Shown: positions 57,841-64,000 of the stretch, one piece after another | Numbering within the stretch: the stretch's first letter is position 1 | Layout: each line of letters opens with the position of its first letter | Source of the DNA: Eutrigla gurnardus | Taxonomy: Eukaryota > Chordata > Actinopteri > Perciformes > Triglidae | Length of the DNA stretch: 64,000 nt | Reading direction: 5' to 3' | NCBI GenBank assembly: GCA_963514095.1 | Contig: OY741281.1 | Location: 14,040,882 to 14,104,881 of the forward strand | Notes under the pieces: model-generated | Database searches by the model: none | What the model was told of the DNA's origin: nothing | What the model saw: the letters and a program-made list of their open reading frames with translations, nothing else | Made by a program: the position numbers and the translations under genes

Positions 57841-58405
57841 GTCGCGAGGGCGGTGCTTTCCAGCTGTCAATCATGTATTTCCACCTAAAGATGTTTTGTC
57901 ACGTCGCTTATGATCACACTCGCTGTGCCGGTGTCCGTCTGCGGGATGCGGGATGCGGGATGCTGATGCTTAGAAACCGACGGAGCATCATTCCGCCTCC
58001 AGCTCGCGATGACGACCACACATCAAACAATCGCACGTGGAGACGAAATCGGCGTTTTCTTTTAAAAGAATAACCCAATCTTAACAACAAAAAGAAAGGC
58101 AGATTATAGGCAGCGCGTTTATGAAACTATGTCGATCCCAGACGCGACGGCTGCTCTGAAATCACCGATAATAACCCCGTAATGAATTACCACAAACCGA
58201 TTTCAAACAGCTCCACCGTCATTTCAAACGCTCTCGCCATAAAAAAAAAAGTAATTATAAAGACGTATGAAGCAGACGGCGGCGCTCTTAATAACCTACT
58301 ATTTCCATAAGCTCGCGGGCTGACTGAACTTTGTGTTCAGCGCCTTGTAACTTCCTTTAACACTCTCGGTCTTTAGTGTCACAACAATGGCAACGAGGAT
58401 GCTTG

Positions 58406-58410
<5 letters not shown>

Positions 58411-58499
<89 letters not shown>

Positions 58500-58500
58500 G
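58411..58500. repeat. Compound (GT)n/(GA)n microsatellite
   Basis: A pure GT run passes directly into a GA run. Confidence 0.93.
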
Positions 58501-58844
58501 GGGGGAGAGAGAGAGGTTTGGTAAATTGGCTAATTTGCGCATGATAAGACTACCCAGGGAGCTGTCTGTCCTTGTGAAAAGCTGTTTTATTTTTTAAATG
58601 AGGTGCTAATGTTTCGTTTAACGCTTGCATAGAGCTCCGCGGGAGGCGTAATTGCGCGAGGCAAAGAGCGAGCAGCGCGGCGCACTGACACACTGGCTCA
58701 TATCAGCCGTAACATGCTTACACTGTGCGTCTGGGGACCCGGTTTGACAGTGATCTTATTGTAGTTTTTTTTTAATGTCTGATAACGTCTGGACACACAC
58801 TTCATGGCATTCGTATCTCCTGTGTGGACTTTATGGATGTGTGA

Positions 58845-59300
58845 AGTGTACAAGTACATTTGCTCAAGTACTTAATGCAGTCTTTAAGTACTTTACATTC
58901 ATCTCTCTACTGTCTAGTACTTTATAATTCTACTCCACTATATTTCAGAGGGACATATTGTACTTTTTTCCGACACTGTATTTTGTTCCAACAGCTGCAG
59001 TTGCTTGCTGATTAAATGCTACATACAAACATGATGCACTGCAACACATTAAAAAGTTCAGGTTGGTGAACTTTAGTTCACCTCCACCGGCTGCTAAATT
59101 AAACTCCATGGCACTATTCTGTCTTACATATTAATGAATGAAAATCTTGGAATACATAAGAAGAATATAACTCAGGGGACATTCTGCTGCATAACGTGCA
59201 CTTTTACTTTTGGTACTTTAAGTACACGTTCACTCATTTATTTGTGATATTGGTACTTTTTAAATTATGTAAATACTGCTTCCTCCCCTGAATATTTATT
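58845..59300. mobile_element. Teleost-type miniature DNA element (TACTTTTACTT family)
   Basis: Recognised by motifs that recur across fish genomes: CTCCACTATATTTCAGAGGG, GCTGATTAAATGCTACATAC, and CACTTTTACTTTTGGTACTT followed by TAAGTACA. No reading frame, so non-autonomous. Exact ends are not clear. Confidence 0.6.
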
Positions 59301-59714
59301 TAATGTACCTTTAATATAGTTACACACATACTAAAATGGTTTTATACACGAGCAAAACTTCTAACTTTTGCACTTTGCTTGAAATATAGCACATATAATA
59401 ATTATAATAATTATTAACAAATGATAGAGTCACTAACACATTGCACACACTCATCTATCTCTTTGATATTGAAAAGTTGTTTTACTTCAAACCTAAAACA
59501 CCCACATAAAAGATGCACAATTTAAAATTTTTTCATGTTGTGAGAATCTTTATTATCTTCATAAGACGGTTGAAGGGATCAAAATCACGCAGCTTCTGCT
59601 TGCAACGAAGCACGAGAAGCCAACCATGTGATCGGCGCATCTGTTCGAAACTCGATATTCATCTCACCAACATGAGTGATGTGTTTTTGAATAGGCATTT
59701 TGTCCTCTACTGCG

Positions 59715-59715
<1 letters not shown>

Positions 59716-59767
<52 letters not shown>
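59716..59767. repeat. (CA)n microsatellite
   Basis: An uninterrupted CA run of about 52 bp. Confidence 0.94.
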
Positions 59768-59769
<2 letters not shown>

Positions 59770-62754
59770 GTGCAAAGTTTTGAATGCTAGGAGGCGAGTG
59801 TGTGGTCTTACAGTGCAAGCAGTGTTAAAAAAAAAGCATCTTCTTCCCAGTTTCCCATCCAAGCATATTGCAACATTGTGTGCAGAGGCCGGGGAGAGCT
59901 GGTGTTTGAGTTTGCTGGTATTGTGTTTGGATTGGAGCCAGGTCTTTATCATGTGAGGCAGCCTCGACCCACAGAACGAATGGAATAACCCTCGGCGAGC
60001 TGAGCATCGGGAGAACACGGATTGATTAAGTGACTCGCCGGTGTGAGATAAGCTCCGTTAATGGCTGTTTGCTTTTGATTAGGAAACAAGAGTTCGGCTA
60101 GCCGGTGCCGTGGAGTTGAGTGAGTTTGCGCTCGCAAACGGATGGTGTGATGTTTTCCTCAATAATAAACCCTGGTGTTTGGGATGAGTGAAAAGAAGGA
60201 CACATAATAAGGAGGGAGTGAGGGTAAGGTGGCGGTCACAGTGTGGGAGATTGATGAAGGGAGGCTAGACGAGGCCAAGAGAGGGTGTTGAGTCTGCTCT
60301 GTACAGAGATAATGGTTTACTCTGAGGGAATCCACTCATCCGCGCTGTGAGAAACTGTCTCCCCAGACCAGAGACTAGACCAGAGACCAGACCAGAGCCC
60401 TGCAGAAACACTGTGTGACCAGTGAACAAAATCCAGAAACGCATCGGGATCCCAAGTTAATGTGTTCGATTTAAAGCCCCATTCTGTCCGTCGGAATCAA
60501 GTGCTCCCACTGAAGAAAAGGAAGCCCATCAAGTGTGACTGCCGGCCAGATCCTGGACTTACCTCAGAGATGGCGAGACAGAGATATGCTAATGCAACTT
60601 TATCTTGTAAAGGAAAGCTTCGAGGAGATTTAGCCAATCTGCTGGACACAATTCCAAGAGCCTCGGTGGCATTTAGTGGGCTCGCGCTAACCCGGGGCTG
60701 CTTGTTAAGACTTCATTAGCTGTGTTTGCTCAGGCCTCTCCTCTCCAAAGAGGTGGAGGAGGGCTCCCCAGGCTCCGGCCTCAGCCCCACTATAGACACT
60801 CCATATGGGGCTTGTTTGCTCACGGCTGGCCTGGTAATCACTTTCAGGTGGAGCTGGAGGAGACGGAGCAAGGCTGAGGGGATTTTGGGGAGAGCTGGAA
60901 ACCTCACCCCCCCTCCACCACCTATAGTCCCAGCCCCCGCCGGCAACCTCCCTTTCCAGCGCGCTTCTCCTGAGGTGACAGAGCGTGGAGCGTGTACCCT
61001 GTGAATTAGCTCACCTAGGGCCCATTACCTTAACAAACACAGCCAGCCCCTCCAATCAGCCTACTGCTGGGAGGACAGGCGGGCCCTGTAAATCCTTCCT
61101 TACAGCCACTGTCCCTCCCTGTGAGACCGGGGAGGACTTGTGTGTGTGTTTGCATGTAGAGTAAGAACCATAAACCAAGTGAGACAATCAAGTCTTGTCT
61201 TGAAGCAGCACAAGGCAGAGTTAATGATAGCAAGAGTTAGCTGCATGAGAAAATTCACTTCACCACCCAGAGGTCATAGGACTTACCATGCAACCTGCAC
61301 AGATTGCACTCATGTTAACAGCCGACCAGTCTGTGATGCTTCACACTGAGTGAGACAAAAGGGAGAAGAGATGTCCTGTTGATGTTTTTTGTAATTATTT
61401 TTTGCTGTGAACACTAAACTAAACACTTTTTTTTCCAAATAAGACAGGTGTATAAACGATAATCTAGTAGCTCTGGAAATGGTTAATAAATAATTTGCTA
61501 GTGGTCTATAAATATATAGATGATTTGTTTATATTATGATTTAGATTAACATTTTGTCAGTGACCATTGTTTTTTTTTCTTCAGAAAAAACACCAACGTA
61601 TTAAGTGTTCAGATAATTCTCCTTCTTCTAAAACTTAAACTGGAAGTATGCATTGTCTAAAGCTGAAAACATGACTTTTCTTCGCTCATGAAAATGAGCT
61701 TTTTGGAGATGGTGTCAAAGAGAACCAACAAACGGACATTGATGCTCGATTCAGGAAACCTTACACTAGAAAATGAGAAAGATGAACCAGTGCTGGTCAT
61801 GTGACCTCTATGTCTCCAATAACTGAACTGTCATCACAAAAGGGAGGAGATGGAGGTTAAATAGAAAAGAAACCTTTAAAATGCTAAAAGTAGATAATAA
61901 TAAAAAGTGTGATAATCATCACTGAATCAGTATATGAATAGAAAGGATGTGGTTTATCCTGTGATGTCAACTACAATTGAATGAATAGACTCAAATAAAG
62001 TTTGATAAAGTTGAACTAAACGATGATTAATAAGAATTAAGTGATTGTAATGTATTGTCTTTACTCACACACCTTATGAAAGAGGGCGTATTGAGTATAC
62101 GGAAACACAGAAGGGCTGGTGGAAAGTACCGAGAAGGCCGAGCGAACAGGCATGGCTGAGAAAATGGGAAGTATCTGAATATTTGTTTATCTAAATATTT
62201 ATTTTGGCCCTAGGTTTGATCTTAAGCACAGAACGGTTTTGCCCTCTGTAGCTCCATCCAGTCATCCTCCTGCTAACTGGGAATATAATGGAGGATGGTT
62301 ATATAGGAATGGTGAGCTACTTTAGAGAAGTAAACATTCACCATTGATTGGTGGGGGCCATTACATCACTCGACTGAAGCGTGGAGATTCCCTCGACCCC
62401 TAAGCTCTACTCCTCTGGCTCCAAACAGCTGGCACACAACGCGATGGGGGGTTCAGTGAATGTTGGAGATCATTGCGTTGGCATTCAATCCTCGGAGAGA
62501 TACTGTTGCCTATTTTGGAGATATTTGAACTTTTTTGCATTCTTAGTTCCAGCCTTGATTTGTCTGAATACAAGGAGGCTGTGAGTGGAAGAACAATAGG
62601 AAAATAGGGAAGTGATACAAGTAAGTTGTTAATACTGCATTTATAACATCGGGTTGGTATTATTGTTTTGTTGTGAAAGCTTCAGTATAACTGAAATAAA
62701 GTAATCTATCAACAGTAAACGTTTTAGTTTGTCTGTGTTCAATATGATTGGTTT

Positions 62755-63329
62755 TCTTTAAAGGAGTCATCACCTGGTTTTATACGTATCCAGCCCCCCT
62801 TGGATCGCTTTGGATCAATTCGTAAAACTTATTAGAAAAAAAAAAAAAAATTTTAATCAAACATTGAGCTTGTTCTGACCCTTTTTCGTACCGCGATTTT
62901 ATCACGCGAGATTACGCGCGAGGTTTTGACTGGTCCGGATGTGCATTGTATAATATGTAATGAGGCGCGCGTTGATTCGCCGCAGGAAGGACAGAGCCGG
63001 GGGGGCTTGCCTGCATGCAGACTCCAAAACATAATGGCGGCGCTTCGGAGATTTCAGGTAGCGGACGGGGCGGGGTTGGGTGGTGAAAGAGGGGTGGGCT
63101 TATGCAAGTAGCCGCCACGGTGACGTCACCGAAGGCGCAGAATCAAAATCTCGTGCTTTAGGAATGCACACCCTTGTGTGCTATTCCTGTTCGGAAAAAG
63201 AGCAGAAGCGAAAAAACGGCGCCACTTTCAAACTCCAGCCTTTCAGGCAAGTTTCAACTGAGGTCAAACACAGATATGCATGTTTTAACAAGAGAAATTG
63301 CGATTTCCAGGTGATGACTCCTTTAAAGA
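62755..63329. mobile_element. Inverted-repeat element with CpG-rich core (~575 bp)
   Basis: The ends, 62755-62777 and 63307-63329, are a perfect 23-bp inverted pair; the left one begins TCTTTAAAGGAGTCATCACC. Both ends include TTTAAA, so a TTAA target site is possible. The core is CpG-rich, unlike its flanks, and holds a perfect 14-bp palindrome CGGTGACGTCACCG (63118-63131) centred on a CRE site, and ATGGCGGCGCTTCGGAG at 63034 followed by CAGGTAGCG. No transposase frame is present. Confidence 0.6.
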
Positions 63330-64000
63330 CTCACGTAGCCTCGGCTAAGCCAAGTCGAAGGCTCAAAAAATGACATTTCCTTGGCAGCAAAAGTTTCTTG
63401 CAGCTTAAATAAATTCCAGCAACTAGTACAACTGTTGCTATTTTATTTTTGCACAGTTTATTGAAGTTCAGGCCACCGTAAACAGTAAAACAACAGTAAA
63501 ACCATACACTTAATTAATGTATTATTATTAAATAACAAAGCAACCGACTCCTGTCAGAAAACAGCCATTTTCATCACTGATGGTTACCAAACGCTTCATT
63601 CTATCAACAGTTTTAGTGGGTTTTGGATTATTAAACTGCATATATGGGCTTATTTTGGTGGAGAAATGGTATAAAGTGGCTGGTGAGAAGGGAGTGGGCA
63701 AGGATTTAGGAAGAAGATGTTAATAGCTGGATGAGTCACCTTCAAGTCAGTCTGATTAGAAACTTGCTCTATAAGTAAATAGGTAGGTTGATCTTTAATT
63801 TAAGGGTAACAATTACCAAATGGAAAGGTTTTAAAGTGGTACCCAAACTTCCCTTTACTTCCATTGTATTTAATGGCAGTAGAAATCTCAGAGATGGATG
63901 GATACCTCTTAATGGAGGACATCTTTTGTGTGAACCAACTCTTAGGTGCTTTCAAAGGAATCAGTGAGGACGACATAAAGCAGCAAAACGTTGGGTTCAG
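63330..64000. other. Right-edge non-coding DNA
   Basis: AT-rich sequence with no gene or repeat that I can name. Confidence 0.4.

Larger units (their letters stand above)
57841..62754. other. Upstream flank of fzd8
   Basis: No supported gene. Contents: a compound GT/GA microsatellite (58411-58500), a teleost-type miniature element (58845-59300), a CA array (59716-59767), and a low-repeat block at about 60570-61060 that may be conserved regulatory DNA. From about 61.3 to 62.7 kb I see nothing to name. Confidence 0.45.

Noticed and set aside
63080..63373. A 97-codon plus-strand open frame within and past the inverted-repeat element
   Set aside because: No recognised domain, runs through the right terminal repeat, and has no splice or start support.

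Overview
The window is nuclear DNA from a ray-finned fish, most likely a percomorph teleost. Three observations support this. Genes are split by GT-AG introns and use vertebrate gene structures. The proteins read as close orthologues of human CCNY, GJD4 and FZD8. The non-coding DNA is full of dinucleotide microsatellites and short inverted-repeat DNA elements of types I recognise from teleost genomes. The species cannot be named from the sequence.

Layout. 1-2600 is repeat-rich upstream DNA, including a ~1.06 kb inverted-repeat element at the left edge. 2985-34926 (+) is ccny (cyclin Y): ten coding exons giving 341 residues, plus an in-frame 21-nt candidate microexon at 24037-24057. Its 3' UTR runs to at least ~36660 and perhaps ~39110. 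42850-44271 (+) is gjd4, a two-exon connexin of 417 residues ending in SEWV. 47026-50949 (+) is an intact CYP2-family cytochrome P450 of 488 residues in eleven coding exons, two introns more than the classical CYP2 gene. 57335-55590 (-) is the single-exon Wnt receptor gene fzd8 (581 residues). 57.9-64 kb is the upstream flank of fzd8, with repeats, a possible conserved block and a ~575-bp inverted-repeat element with a CpG-rich core.

How the genes relate. From memory, CCNY-GJD4-FZD8 is also the order at human 10p11.21, so this is an old vertebrate block; the P450 between gjd4 and fzd8 is not part of the human locus as I know it. Cyclin Y (with CDK14, phosphorylating LRP6) and Frizzled-8 act in the same Wnt receptor complex, but nothing in the sequence shows shared control. 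The P450 and the connexin are functionally unrelated to them.

Most of the rest is intronic and intergenic DNA with decayed mobile elements: hAT-like miniature elements, TTTAAAGG-ended elements, a LINE 3'-end remnant, a tRNA-SINE-like fragment, and long (TG)n/(CA)n arrays. No bacterial operon, CRISPR array, phage or plasmid feature is present. The points most worth checking are the ccny microexon, the split and stop-free introns of the P450, and the inverted-repeat element at 62755-63329.
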